Notes under the pieces: model-generated
Seen by the model: only the letters and a program-made list of their open reading frames with translations
Told to the model about the DNA's origin: nothing
The model's database searches: none
From: Achromobacter dolens
GTDB taxonomy: Bacteria; Pseudomonadota; Gammaproteobacteria; Burkholderiales; Burkholderiaceae_B
Direction: 5' to 3'
DNA: 64,000 nucleotides
Assembly: GCF_902859745.1 (NCBI RefSeq)
Contig: NZ_CADIJW010000017.1
Coordinates: 38,366-102,365 of the forward strand
Part shown: positions 25,658 to 34,441 of the stretch, piece after piece
Layout of the letters: every line of letters starts with the position of its first letter
Numbering within the stretch: the first letter of the stretch is position 1
Position numbers and translations under genes: made by a program

Positions 25658-26275
25658 TCATTCTCCGCGCCCGTAGCACCCCAGGAACATCGCCACCGCC
25701 GAATCCACCACCCGGTCGCGCTCGGCCGGGCCCAGGGGCGGCTGGCCCAGCGTGACCTGCGGCCAGAAGGCGAAGCTTTTGATCAGCCCCTGCAATTGCT
25801 GGCCGGCGAATTCCGGGTCGACGTCGGCCAGGCGGCCGTCGGCGATGGCGCCGCGGATCCAGGCGGTTTCGCCGCCCTCCTTCGCGCCCATGCGGCAGAC
25901 GATGGCCTGGGCCCGTTCCGGCGTGTGGATGATCTCGGCCATGGCGACGCGCGCCAGGTCGATGAAGTTGGGGTCGCCCAGCAATTCCAGCTTGCGCATC
26001 AGCAGGTGTCGCAACTGCGTAGCCAGCGGCTGGTCGGCGCGATAGGTCACGCCGGCGTTGGCGACGCTGCGGTTCCACAGGTGTTCCAGCATCAGCCCGA
26101 ACAGCTCGTCCTTGCTGGGAAAGTGGTTGTAGACGGTGCGCTTGGACACGCCGGCGGCGGCGGCGATGCGGTCCATGCTGGTGGCCTCGTAGCCCGCCGT
26201 GCGGAATTCCTCCACGGCGGCGCTGAGGATGGCCTCGCGCTTCCTGTCGGTAAGCCGCTGTGGAGCTTCTGCCAT
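25658..26275 (-). CDS. TetR-family transcriptional repressor
   Basis: The 205-residue protein has a TetR HTH at about 8-55 (LTDRKREAILSAAVEEFRTAGYEATSMDRIAAAAGVSKRTVYNHFPSKDELF) and a C-terminal ligand-binding domain that looks like the AefR/YbjK-type helical dimer. It is divergent from the MBL hydrolase gene. The 134 bp between them hold two near-identical dyads that are good operator candidates, so it probably represses itself and the hydrolase. Confidence 0.93.
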   Translation of the reverse strand: MAEAPQRLTDRKREAILSAAVEEFRTAGYEATSMDRIAAAAGVSKRTVYNHFPSKDELFGLMLEHLWNRSVANAGVTYRADQPLATQLRHLLMRKLELLGDPNFIDLARVAMAEIIHTPERAQAIVCRMGAKEGGETAWIRGAIADGRLADVDPEFAGQQLQGLIKSFAFWPQVTLGQPPLGPAERDRVVDSAVAMFLGCYGRGE

Positions 26276-26307
26276 GGGAACGTCCTAAGGAAAAGATAGC
26301 GAAAATT

Positions 26308-26328
26308 TTACACTCTGCGGTGTACTTT
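26308..26328. promoter_or_regulatory. TetR operator candidate 1
   Basis: TTACACT-CTGCG-GTGTACTTT contains the dyad TACAC...GTGTA. The same element, TTACACT-N5-GTRTACTTT, recurs exactly 35 bp further right. Located 33 bp from the TetR start codon. Confidence 0.6.
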
Positions 26329-26342
26329 CAAGGAAAACGAAA

Positions 26343-26363
26343 TTACACTGATCAGTATACTTT
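26343..26363. promoter_or_regulatory. TetR operator candidate 2
   Basis: TTACACT-GATCA-GTATACTTT is the second copy of the TTACACT-N5-GTRTACTTT element; its core ACTGATCAGT is a perfect palindrome. It lies 46 bp before the MBL hydrolase start. Two operators with the same spacer length support specific binding by the adjacent TetR protein. Confidence 0.6.
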
Positions 26364-26409
26364 TTGACGGACGCCCTGTCCGTTCCCCCTTCCCCGCCAG
26401 GACTCCGCC

Positions 26410-27480
26410 GTGACTCCCTCGACGCCCGACGCTTCCCCCAACTCGCCGTCCGGCCCCGCCGGCCCGACGCATCATCGTGACGGCCGATTCCACAACTCCC
26501 GGCCGCGCCCGTCGCTCGGATTCTGGCAGGGCCTCAAGCTCACCTGGGCGTTCCTGTTCGGCAAGCCGGCCGGCACGGTGCCCGACCAGCCGATTCCGGT
26601 GCGGCCGCTGACCCGCGCCGACCTGGGCGCGGCGCCCGACCGCAGCCTGTTCCGGTTGGGGCATTCGACGCTGCTGCTGAAACTGCGCGGCCGCTTCTGG
26701 CTCACCGACCCGGTGTTCTCGAAACGCGCCTCGCCGGTGCAATGGGCCGGCCCGGCGCGTTTCCATGCGCCGCCCGTCGACCTGGACGACCTGCCGCCGA
26801 TCGCCGGCGTGATCCTGTCCCACAATCACTACGACCACCTCGACCGTGCCGCCGTGACCCGGCTGGCCGCGCGCACGGGCCGCTTCATCGCGCCGCTGGG
26901 CGTGGGCGACCAGTTGATCGCCTGGGGCATCGACCCCGCCAAGGTCGAGCAACTGGACTGGTGGCAGTCCACCGAAGTCGACGGACTGCGCCTGACCGCC
27001 ACGCCGGCCCAGCATTTCTCGGGCCGGGGGCTGACCGACAGCGACCGCAGCCTGTGGGCCTCGTGGGTCATCGACGACGACGGCATGCGGGTATTCTTCA
27101 GCGGCGACAGCGGCTACTTCGACGGCTTCAAGGCCATCGGCGACGCGTACGGCCCGTTCGACCTGACATTGATGGAGACTGGCGCCTACGACAAGCGCTG
27201 GGCCTTCGTGCACATGCAGCCCGAGGAAACGCTGCAGGCCCACCTGGACCTGCGCGGCCGCTGGCTGCTGCCGATCCACAATGGCACCTTCGACCTGGCC
27301 ATGCACGCGTGGCAGGAACCGTTCGAGCGCATCGCCACCCTGGCCTCCGCCCATGGGGTGGCGCTGACCACCCCGGAAATGGGCGAGCGGCTGGACCTGA
27401 ACGCGCCGCATGCCGGATCGCCCTGGTGGCGCCTGGCCACGGCGCGCAAACCGCTCACCAGCCAGCCCGTCGCCGGCTGA
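26410..27480 (+). CDS. MBL-fold metal-dependent hydrolase (UlaG/NAPE-PLD-like)
   Basis: The 356-residue protein starts with GTG at 26410. The metallo-beta-lactamase core begins near residue 80 (LFRLGHSTLLLKLRGRFWLTDPVFS). The metal site motif is HNHYDHLD at 138-145, with further ligands in GDSGYFDGF and LPIHNGTFDLA. An N-terminal disordered stretch rich in Pro and Ser precedes a short hydrophobic segment (TWAFLFG). The family hydrolyses phosphodiesters, lactones or N-acyl phosphatidylethanolamine; the substrate here is unknown. Likely controlled by the divergent TetR repressor. Confidence 0.87.
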   Translation: MTPSTPDASPNSPSGPAGPTHHRDGRFHNSRPRPSLGFWQGLKLTWAFLFGKPAGTVPDQPIPVRPLTRADLGAAPDRSLFRLGHSTLLLKLRGRFWLTDPVFSKRASPVQWAGPARFHAPPVDLDDLPPIAGVILSHNHYDHLDRAAVTRLAARTGRFIAPLGVGDQLIAWGIDPAKVEQLDWWQSTEVDGLRLTATPAQHFSGRGLTDSDRSLWASWVIDDDGMRVFFSGDSGYFDGFKAIGDAYGPFDLTLMETGAYDKRWAFVHMQPEETLQAHLDLRGRWLLPIHNGTFDLAMHAWQEPFERIATLASAHGVALTTPEMGERLDLNAPHAGSPWWRLATARKPLTSQPVAG

Positions 27481-27516
27481 CGGCCGCGGGCCGCACCGCC
27501 CAAGGCGCACCGGCCC

Positions 27517-27538
27517 GGCGCCACGAACGCGTGGCGCC
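27517..27538. terminator. Hairpin after the MBL hydrolase gene
   Basis: GGCGCCACG-AACG-CGTGGCGCC forms a perfect 9-bp stem with a 4-nt loop, 37 bp after the hydrolase stop. There is no following T-run, so it may act as an mRNA 3'-stabiliser or rho-assisted terminator rather than an intrinsic one. Confidence 0.45.
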
Positions 27539-27554
27539 AATGCGTTTACAATCA

Positions 27555-27576
27555 TGGCGCAATGCGTATTGCGCCA
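27555..27576. repeat. Second perfect hairpin upstream of mqo
   Basis: TGGCGCAAT-GCGT-ATTGCGCCA has 9-bp perfect arms. It lies 17 bp after the previous hairpin. As DNA it could be an operator; as RNA, a second stem of a terminator region. The role is unresolved. Confidence 0.4.
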
Positions 27577-27878
27577 AAGCCAATGCCCGCGACCCGGGTA
27601 TTGCGGCCAGACGAAGCCGCTTCGTCTAGTCTTGGGCCTGCACGCAAGACCTGACACGGGCTCCCGCCCCAGGGATACCCGGCCGCTTGGCCGGGCGCCG
27701 GGGCTCGTCAGGCACCCACCCAACCCTGTTCGCAACCTTCCCCGCCCCGGCTTGCCGCCTTGGACGCGTGGATCGCTGTTTGCGTGTTTGATCGCCCCGG
27801 AGGTGCCCACGCCCCTTTTTCTCCGTAGTGCCTACAACGACAACAACATAATCCTTTGAACCGTAAGGTCTAATACCC

Positions 27879-29588
27879 ATGAGAAAGTTTCTCAAAATCG
27901 TGGGCAGCCTGGTGGTGACGGTGGTGGTCGCGGCCGCCCTGTTCCTGTACTGGCCCCTGCATCAACGTTCGGTCCCGGCAGCCGACAACGACAAGCCCCT
28001 GGACGCCGTGCTCGTCGGCGGCGGCATCATGAGCGTGACGCTCGCCACCTACCTGCAGGAATTGCAGCCGGACTGGCGCGTCGAACTGTTCGAACGGCTC
28101 GACGGCGTGGCGCTGGAAAGCTCCAACGGCTGGAACAATGCGGGCACCGGCCACTCGGGTTTCGCCGAGCTGAACTACACCCCCGAGATGCCCGACGGTT
28201 CGGTCGACATCAAGCGCGCCATCAACATCGCCGAGCAGTTCGAGATCTCGCGCCAGTTCTGGGCGCACCAGGTCAAGACCGGCCGACTCGGCCAGCCGTC
28301 GGACTTCATCAACCCGACCGGCCACATGAGCTTCGTCTGGGGCGATGACCGCATCGAATACCTGCGCAAGCGCCGCGATGCCCTGGTCAAGAGCCCGCTG
28401 TTCTATGGCATGGAATATTCCACCGACCCGGCGCGGATCCGCCAGTGGGCGCCGCTGCTGATGGAAGGCCGCGACGCCAGCCAGAAGGTCGCCGCCACCT
28501 ACATGCCGCTGGGCACCGACGTGAACTTCGGCGTCATCACCAACCAGTTGACCCAGGGCCTGCAGCGCAACCCCAACTTCAAGCTGCAACTGCAGCATGA
28601 GGTCACCGCGTTGCGCCAGAACGGCGACAAGACCTGGAACGTCACGGTCAAGGACCTGAAGACCAACCAGGAGCGCACGGTGAAGTCGCGCTTCGTCTTC
28701 ATCGGCGCGGGCGGCGCCTCGCTCAAGGTGCTGCAGTTGTCCGGCATTCCCGAATCGAAGAACTACGCAGGCTTCCCGGTGGGCGGCCAGTTCCTGGCCT
28801 TCGACGCGCCGGCCATCGCCGGCCGCCACGAGGTCAAGGCCTACGGCATGGCCGATACCGATTCGCCGCCGATGTCGGTGCCGCACCTGGATGCGCGCAA
28901 GCTCGACGGCAAGCCGGTGGTGCTGTTCGGCCCGTTCGCGCTGGCCACGACCAAGTTCCTCAAGCAGGGCTCGGCCTTCGACCTGTTCTCGTCGGTCAAC
29001 CACAACAACGTCGCCAGCATGGTGGACGTGGGGCTGGAGAACCTGGACCTGGTCAAGTACCTGGTGGACCAGGCGCAACTGACCGACGCCGACCGCCACG
29101 CCCAGTTGCTCAAGTACTTCCCGCAGGCCAAGCCCGAAGACTGGCGCCTGGTGACGGCCGGTGAACGCGTGCAGGTCATCAAGCGCGATCCGGAGAAAGG
29201 CGCGATCCTGCAGTTCGGCACCGAAGTCGTGACCGACAAGGACAACACCATCGCCGCCCTGCTGGGCGCTTCGCCCGGCGCCTCGACCTCGCCGCCCATC
29301 ATGCTGAACCTGCTGGCCAAGGCCTTCCCGCAGCAGATGGAAGCGGGCTGGAAGGCGCGCCTGAAGGAGATCATTCCGTCGTACGGCCAGAAGCTCAACG
29401 ACAGTCCGGCGCTGACCAACCAGATCCGCGCCATGACGAGCCAGGTGCTGCACCTGCCGTACGTGGAAGTGCCGGTGCAGGATGCCGCGCCCGCCGCGCC
29501 GGCCGTGACGCCGGTGGCGCCCGCCGCCCGGGAGCCAGGCGCGCCGGCGCCAGGCCGCAATGCCAACACGGAAATGCAGGCGCTGTAA
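27879..29588 (+). CDS. mqo: Malate:quinone oxidoreductase
   Basis: The 569-residue enzyme oxidises malate to oxaloacetate and passes electrons to quinone at the membrane. The N-terminal hydrophobic segment ([22 protein letters not shown]) resembles the leader seen in enterobacterial Mqo. The FAD motif follows ([20 protein letters not shown] at about 46-65). Family signatures include [42 protein letters not shown] and [19 protein letters not shown]. The C-terminus is Ala/Pro-rich, as in other long Mqo proteins. It stands alone as a monocistronic unit closed by a rho-independent terminator. Confidence 0.95.
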   Translation: MRKFLKIVGSLVVTVVVAAALFLYWPLHQRSVPAADNDKPLDAVLVGGGIMSVTLATYLQELQPDWRVELFERLDGVALESSNGWNNAGTGHSGFAELNYTPEMPDGSVDIKRAINIAEQFEISRQFWAHQVKTGRLGQPSDFINPTGHMSFVWGDDRIEYLRKRRDALVKSPLFYGMEYSTDPARIRQWAPLLMEGRDASQKVAATYMPLGTDVNFGVITNQLTQGLQRNPNFKLQLQHEVTALRQNGDKTWNVTVKDLKTNQERTVKSRFVFIGAGGASLKVLQLSGIPESKNYAGFPVGGQFLAFDAPAIAGRHEVKAYGMADTDSPPMSVPHLDARKLDGKPVVLFGPFALATTKFLKQGSAFDLFSSVNHNNVASMVDVGLENLDLVKYLVDQAQLTDADRHAQLLKYFPQAKPEDWRLVTAGERVQVIKRDPEKGAILQFGTEVVTDKDNTIAALLGASPGASTSPPIMLNLLAKAFPQQMEAGWKARLKEIIPSYGQKLNDSPALTNQIRAMTSQVLHLPYVEVPVQDAAPAAPAVTPVAPAAREPGAPAPGRNANTEMQAL

Positions 29589-29598
29589 GGCCCGCCCC

Positions 29599-29624
29599 GC
29601 CCTCCCTCGCCGGAGGGCTTTTTT
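29599..29624 (+). terminator. Rho-independent terminator of mqo
   Basis: GCCCTCC-CTCGCC-GGAGGGC forms a 7-bp stem with a 6-nt loop followed immediately by six T, 10 bp after the mqo stop codon. Confidence 0.9.
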
Positions 29625-29628
29625 GCTC

Positions 29629-29666
29629 GCGATGCGGCTTGCGGGCACCCCCGCAAGCCGCATCGC
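29629..29666. repeat. Perfect 38-bp inverted repeat after the mqo terminator
   Basis: Two perfectly complementary 17-bp arms (29629-29645 and 29650-29666) are separated by CACC. The stem is much longer than the terminator just before it and has no T-run. It could be a second transcription barrier for the leftward direction, an extragenic palindrome, or a processing site. Confidence 0.7.
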
Positions 29667-29740
29667 GGCCGCGCTTTTACGCTACGCCGTCGCGGCGGAT
29701 CGCCGGCGTCATTGTGCTAAGGTGCCCCATCGGCAACCCG

Positions 29741-30721
29741 ATGATGACAAGCACAATGCGCCATCCCCTGATCCGCCCGCGCACGCCCTGCGCGGCCGTC
29801 CTGTTGTCGCTGTCCCTGGCCGCCATGGCCGGCCCGTCGCAGGCCCGCACGATCTACAACGACAAGGGCTTGCGGGTCGAGGAAACCGACATCGGCTTCC
29901 AGGACTACCTGGAAGGCAGGCGGCGCAACGCCAGCCAATACACCCTGGCCTACCAGCGCCAGCCGCTCTGCGGCAAGGGCGTCAAGCTGGGCGAGCGTTT
30001 CCTGCCGGCGGGCGACCCGCGCCGCGCGCGCGACTACTTCTGCGGCCCCGCCAAGCCGATCAACCCGCACGGGGTGCTGGCCTTTGTCACCCGCACCTCC
30101 GGCCACGGCAACCTGCTGTACCTGGATGTCGGCGGCGGCGATCTGCGCATCACCGACATCCCGGTGCAGAAGGAAGGCGACGGCGACAGCATCGGGAGCC
30201 TGGTGTTCCTGGACGCCGGCGAACCCGGCTGGACGCGCTACGAAAACGGCTGGTACGAGACCACGCTGATCCGCCACGAACCATTCCAGGCCGTGAGGCT
30301 GGGACCCGGCCGCCTGCTGGATATCGACAACGGCGTGGCCTTCCTGCTGGTGCCGCGCGACCAGGAGGTGCAGACCGTCAAGCCGGCCAGCCTGGGCCAG
30401 ACCGCCAACGGCACGCCGGTGGTGATCGCCGCCGAGCTGCGCCAGCGGCCGACGCCCGTGCGGTTTCGCGCGGTGGACCTGGCCACTGGCCGCGAGCTGG
30501 CCAGCGTGGCCGCGGGCGATGCCTGCCTGGATGCGCCGAGCATGGATTTCTGGGGTACCGGCAGCGCTTCGTCGGCCCAGGTGCCGTATGCCGAGCTGGC
30601 CGTGTGGCGGTCGCGCAATCTGGTCTACGTGGCCGGGGCCAAGCCATCCTTGCGCCTGGCGGCGGCCAACGAACTGCGCCCGCTGGCCAATTGCCGGCGC
30701 GACTGGCAGCCGGCGCGCTGA
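29741..30721 (+). CDS. Exported hypothetical protein
   Basis: From the ATG at 29741 the protein has 326 residues; an ATG at 29756 gives a more compact signal peptide (MRHPLIRPRTPCAAVLLSLSL). A clear signal sequence ends near PSQARTIY. The mature part is about 290 residues, rich in beta-type segments (DKGLRVEETDIGFQDYL, GNLLYLDVGGGDLRITDIPV, GRLLDIDNGVAFLLVP), with four to five cysteines that could form disulfides. No known domain is recognised. Upstream lies the 38-bp palindrome, and no strong RBS is visible. Confidence 0.7.
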   Translation: MMTSTMRHPLIRPRTPCAAVLLSLSLAAMAGPSQARTIYNDKGLRVEETDIGFQDYLEGRRRNASQYTLAYQRQPLCGKGVKLGERFLPAGDPRRARDYFCGPAKPINPHGVLAFVTRTSGHGNLLYLDVGGGDLRITDIPVQKEGDGDSIGSLVFLDAGEPGWTRYENGWYETTLIRHEPFQAVRLGPGRLLDIDNGVAFLLVPRDQEVQTVKPASLGQTANGTPVVIAAELRQRPTPVRFRAVDLATGRELASVAAGDACLDAPSMDFWGTGSASSAQVPYAELAVWRSRNLVYVAGAKPSLRLAAANELRPLANCRRDWQPAR

Positions 30722-30872
30722 GGCGCGTCCATGCCTGCCGCCCGCTTTACCGGGCGTACGGGGCACTCCCACGATCCCGCTGAACCGCTGCGCCAATCTC
30801 GGAGCGCGAGACGGACGCGGACGGTTCTGCGCGCATCGTCGCTCAATACTAGGGTTTCCACTCATAAATACG

Positions 30873-30897
30873 CTGAATTTCGCGGATAAGAATTCAG
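30873..30897. promoter_or_regulatory. Inverted repeat in the promoter region of the MHS transporter operon
   Basis: CTGAATT-N11-AATTCAG has perfect 7-bp arms in an A+T-rich stretch about 75 bp before the transporter ATG. It could be the operator for the LysR regulator encoded at the end of this gene group (inference). Confidence 0.4.
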
Positions 30898-30971
30898 AAT
30901 TTTTCTTATGCCAGGGGCGCGCGTATAACGGTTGGCGCAGCAATCTGAACCAACCTGCAAGAGAGAAAATC

Positions 30972-32297
30972 ATGAGGGGAAATACCAAGACGGGCCACCA
31001 GCCGGTGCGCGCGTCGACCGCCGCATTCATCGGCACGATGATCGAGTGGTACGACTTTTATATCTACGCCACCGCCGCCGCGCTGGTGTTCGGCAAACTG
31101 TTCTTTCCGTCCGCCACTGGCTTTTACGGCACGCTGGCGGCCTTCGGCACCTTCGCCGTGGGCTTTTTCGCGCGGCCGCTGGGCGGCGCCCTGTTCGGCC
31201 ACATCGGCGACCGCATCGGCCGCAAGAAATCGCTGGTCATCACGCTGTTGATGATGGGCACCGTGACGGTGCTGATCGGCCTGCTGCCGACCTATGCCTC
31301 GATCGGCTTCTGGGCGCCGGTGCTGCTGGTGCTGCTGCGCATCGTCCAGGGCGTTGCGGTGGGCGGCGAATGGGGCGGCGCGGTGCTGATGGCGGGCGAA
31401 CACTCGCCCGACAAGAACAAGCGCACCTTCTTCGCCTCATTCGCGCAGCTTGGCAGCCCGGCCGGCCTGATCCTGTCGATGCTGATGTTCAAACTGGTGA
31501 CCGGGCTGGACGATGCCGCCTTCCTGAGCTGGGGCTGGCGCGTGCCGTTCCTGTTCTCGGCGGTGCTGCTGGTGGTGGGCTTCGTGATCCGCCTGAGCGT
31601 CAACGAGTCGCCCGACTTTCTCGAGGAGAAGCAGGCCCAGGCCAAGCGCGCCAAGCCGGCCCGGGCGCCGCTGACGCAGGTGCTGACCGGCGCGCCGCGC
31701 CTGCTGGCGTTGGCCGTGGGCGCCAACGTGCTGGGCATCGCCGGGTTCTACTTCACCAGCACCTTCATGATCGCCTACACGACCCAGTACGTCGGCCTGA
31801 ACCGCGCGGTGATCCTGGACTGCCTGCTGGTGGTGTCGATCATGCAGTTCTTCATCACGCCGCTGGCGGCCTATATCGCCAGCCGCGTCGGCAATCTGCG
31901 CTTTCTGGCGACGATGGCGCTGGTGTCGGTGTTCACGCCGTACGCCATGTTCAACCTGGTGGACCTGGGTTCGCTCGGATCGATCACGCTGGGCATCGGC
32001 GTGGCGGTACTGTTCATGGGCGCCTATTATGCGGTGATCGCCGGCTTTGTCAGCGACAGCTTCCCCACGGCGATCCGCTACACCGGGATTTCCATGGCCT
32101 ACCAGTTGTCGGGCGCCATTTTCGGCGGCCTGACGCCGATGCTGGGCACGGTACTGGCCGAGAACTTCAAGGGCCAGTGGTGGCCGCTGGCCGTGCTGTT
32201 CTCGGTGATTTCGCTGCTTTCGCTGGTATCCGTGCTGTCACTGGGCGCCTGCCGCCAGCGTCATGTCCAACTGCAACCCGAGGCTCGACAAGCATGA
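30972..32297 (+). CDS. MFS transporter, metabolite:H+ symporter (MHS/KgtP-ProP) family
   Basis: The 441-residue protein has twelve hydrophobic helices. MHS signatures include STAAFIGTMIEWYDFYIYATAAALVF at the N-terminus, the loop motif GHIGDRIGRKKSL (about 76-88) and RIVQGVAVGGEWGGAVLMAGEH. The family imports organic acids, osmolytes or related small molecules by proton symport. The start is ATG 30972, preceded by the purine-rich GAGAGAAAA. The stop overlaps the amidohydrolase start by ATGA, so the two are translationally coupled and the transporter probably brings in that enzyme's substrate. Confidence 0.92.
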   Translation: MRGNTKTGHQPVRASTAAFIGTMIEWYDFYIYATAAALVFGKLFFPSATGFYGTLAAFGTFAVGFFARPLGGALFGHIGDRIGRKKSLVITLLMMGTVTVLIGLLPTYASIGFWAPVLLVLLRIVQGVAVGGEWGGAVLMAGEHSPDKNKRTFFASFAQLGSPAGLILSMLMFKLVTGLDDAAFLSWGWRVPFLFSAVLLVVGFVIRLSVNESPDFLEEKQAQAKRAKPARAPLTQVLTGAPRLLALAVGANVLGIAGFYFTSTFMIAYTTQYVGLNRAVILDCLLVVSIMQFFITPLAAYIASRVGNLRFLATMALVSVFTPYAMFNLVDLGSLGSITLGIGVAVLFMGAYYAVIAGFVSDSFPTAIRYTGISMAYQLSGAIFGGLTPMLGTVLAENFKGQWWPLAVLFSVISLLSLVSVLSLGACRQRHVQLQPEARQA

Positions 32298-33313
32298 AGG
32301 CGTACTTCCACGACGATCAGAAACTGCATCATCCGCAGACCTATTTCTCGCGCGGCAAGATGCGCACGCCGCAGGAAGTGCCGTCGCGCCTGGACGCGCT
32401 GGCGCAGGCGGCGCGCAACCTGGGCTTCGATGTGCAGGCGCCGGCCGACCACGGCAGCGCCGCGCTCGAGGCGGTGCATACGCCCGCCTACCTGCGTTTC
32501 CTGCAGAACGCCCACGCCGGCTGGAAGAAACTGCCCGAGGATTGGGGCGACGAAGTCGTCTCCAACGTCTTCGTGCGCGAACCCAACGCGCTGCGCGGCG
32601 TGCTGGCGCAAGCCGCCCGCTACCTGGCCGACGGCAGTTGCCCGGTGGGACCGCACACCTGGCATTCCGCCTACTGGTCGGCGCAATGCGCCATTGCCGG
32701 CGCCGACCGCATCGCGGCCGGCGACCGCCACGCCTACGCCATCTGCCGTCCGCCCGGGCACCATGCGCGCCGCGACGCGGCCGGCGGCTTCTGCTACCTG
32801 AACAACGCCGCCATCGCCGCCCAGCGCCTGCGCGACACCTACGGGCGCGTCGCCATCCTGGACACCGACATGCACCACGGCCAGGGCATCCAGGACATCT
32901 TCTACGAACGCAGCGACGTGCTGTACGTGTCGATCCACGGCGACCCGGAGAATTTCTATCCGGTGGTCGCGGGTTTCGAGGACGAGCGCGGCGCGGGCGA
33001 AGGCTACGGCTACAACCTCAACCTGCCGATGCCGCACGGTTCGCCCGAATCGGTGTTCTTCGACCGCCTGCGCGAGGCGCGCGCCGCGATCGAGCAATTC
33101 CAGCCGGACGCGCTGGTGCTGTCGCTGGGTTTCGACATCTTCGAGAAAGACCCGCAAGCCATGGTGGCGGTGTCGGAAGACGGCTTCGAACGGCTCGGGC
33201 GCGAAATTGCCGCACTCAAGCTGCCGACCTTGATCGTGCAGGAAGGCGGCTACTATATCGAGGGCTTGGAATCGAACGCCGCGCGCTTCTTCGCGGGGCT
33301 GGCCGGAACCTGA
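32294..33313 (+). CDS. Histone-deacetylase-family amidohydrolase (acetylpolyamine amidohydrolase-like)
   Basis: The 339-residue zinc hydrolase shows the deacetylase motifs RPPGHHARRDAAGGFCYLNN (tandem catalytic His), LDTDMHHGQGIQDIF (zinc Asp and His), SIHGDPENFYP and LSLGFDIFEKDP (third zinc ligand). N-terminal FHDDQKLHHPQTYFSRG matches the acetylpolyamine amidohydrolase subgroup. It should remove acetyl groups from small N-acetylated amines in the cytoplasm. Cotranslation with an MHS importer supports a catabolic role on an external acetylated compound; polyamines are the best guess, not proven. Confidence 0.9.
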   Translation: MKAYFHDDQKLHHPQTYFSRGKMRTPQEVPSRLDALAQAARNLGFDVQAPADHGSAALEAVHTPAYLRFLQNAHAGWKKLPEDWGDEVVSNVFVREPNALRGVLAQAARYLADGSCPVGPHTWHSAYWSAQCAIAGADRIAAGDRHAYAICRPPGHHARRDAAGGFCYLNNAAIAAQRLRDTYGRVAILDTDMHHGQGIQDIFYERSDVLYVSIHGDPENFYPVVAGFEDERGAGEGYGYNLNLPMPHGSPESVFFDRLREARAAIEQFQPDALVLSLGFDIFEKDPQAMVAVSEDGFERLGREIAALKLPTLIVQEGGYYIEGLESNAARFFAGLAGT

Positions 33314-33431
33314 ACATGGAACCGGCATGGCGGACGGAAACCGGCCTTGTCCTTTCGCCGGAATCCGCCACGCCGCCATGTGCCCTGCCCCCGCCCGCCC
33401 TGCCAACAGCCTGTCGCTCGCGCCCGAGCGC

Positions 33432-34349
33432 ATGGACTGGAACCTGCTGCGCACCTTCATGTTCGTGGTGCAGGCGCGCGGCGTGGGCCGGGCGGCGCAG
33501 GCGCTGCACCTGAGCCAGCCCGCGGTCAGCCAGGCGCTCAAACGACTCGAGGACGCGGTGGGAGGCATGCTGCTGCACCGCCGCAACGGCGAGTTTCGCC
33601 TGACCGGCCTGGGCGAGGAGATCTACGCCGTGGCCCGCGACATGTACGGCGCCATGGCGCGCATCGAGACCGCCGCCTCGCAGGAGCGCGAGGAGGTCGC
33701 GGGCACGCTGCGGCTGCTGGTCATGAGCCGAATCCAAAGCGCGGCCTACGACGACTTCCTGGCCGACTTCCACCAGCGTCATCCCAGGATCGAATTCCAC
33801 ATCGAGGTGCTGCCCAGCGCCGACATCCTCGACGCCCTGTCCAAGCGCGTGCCGGCGCTGGGCCTGTGCCTGTGCCGCAAGCCGGTCGAGGCGCTGGAGC
33901 GCCGGCTGTTCCTGCGCCACCACTACGCGGTGGTCTGCGGCCGGCGCCATCCGCTGTTCTCGCGGCCGCGGGTGGGCATCGAAGACCTGATGGACCAGAA
34001 CTTCGTCTGTTTCGCCAGCGACCAGATCGGCGACACGCTGTCGCCGCTGACCATCTTCCGCGACCAGCAGGGCTTCACCGGCCGCATCGTCGGCACCTCG
34101 CCGCACATCGAGGAGGTGCGGCGCATGGTGGTGGCCGGGATCGGCCTGAGCTTCCTGCCCGAGCACCTGATCGTGCCGGACGTGGTGAACGGCGAATTGC
34201 GGCGCCTGCCGCCCAACGAGAGCGTGGCCGAGATCGACGTGTTCCTGACCTGGCACCGGCAGCGCAAGCTGAGCGCGGCCGAGACGGCCTACCTGGAGGC
34301 GTTCGAGCGCTTCCTGGCGCGCACGCCCCTGGCGGCCCGCGCCCGCTGA
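33432..34349 (+). CDS. LysR-family transcriptional regulator
   Basis: From ATG 33432 (MDWNLLRTFMFVVQARG) the protein has 305 residues. The ORF is open further upstream, but that extension overlaps no RBS and lacks family similarity. HTH at about 17-45 (GRAAQALHLSQPAVSQALKRLE), then a LysR substrate domain. It sits 118 bp after the acetylpolyamine-amidohydrolase-like gene on the same strand, so it is probably the regulator of the transporter-deacetylase pair, though not divergently placed as is usual. Confidence 0.9.
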   Translation: MDWNLLRTFMFVVQARGVGRAAQALHLSQPAVSQALKRLEDAVGGMLLHRRNGEFRLTGLGEEIYAVARDMYGAMARIETAASQEREEVAGTLRLLVMSRIQSAAYDDFLADFHQRHPRIEFHIEVLPSADILDALSKRVPALGLCLCRKPVEALERRLFLRHHYAVVCGRRHPLFSRPRVGIEDLMDQNFVCFASDQIGDTLSPLTIFRDQQGFTGRIVGTSPHIEEVRRMVVAGIGLSFLPEHLIVPDVVNGELRRLPPNESVAEIDVFLTWHRQRKLSAAETAYLEAFERFLARTPLAARAR

Positions 34350-34441
34350 GCGGGCGCTACCTCCCATAGGCGGCGCCGGCGGTTATGGCGATAATGACCC
34401 CTTGCGCTTTGCCACCCGTCACCACCGCTCAAGAGGACGCC

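Larger units (their letters stand above)
27481..27878. other. Intergenic region before mqo; two strong hairpins, no gene seen
   Basis: This 398-bp stretch has no convincing coding region. Near the hydrolase end are two perfect hairpins (27517-27538 and 27555-27576). The remainder, up to the weak RBS GTAAGG before the mqo ATG, shows only imperfect ATTG-type dyads and an A/C-rich run (CTACAACGACAACAACATAA) just upstream of mqo. It probably holds the hydrolase terminator and the mqo promoter with leader. Confidence 0.6.

Noticed and set aside
24908-26299. A long plus-strand frame across GST and TetR
   Set aside because: Both reverse-strand genes show clear domains; this frame is low-complexity shadow.
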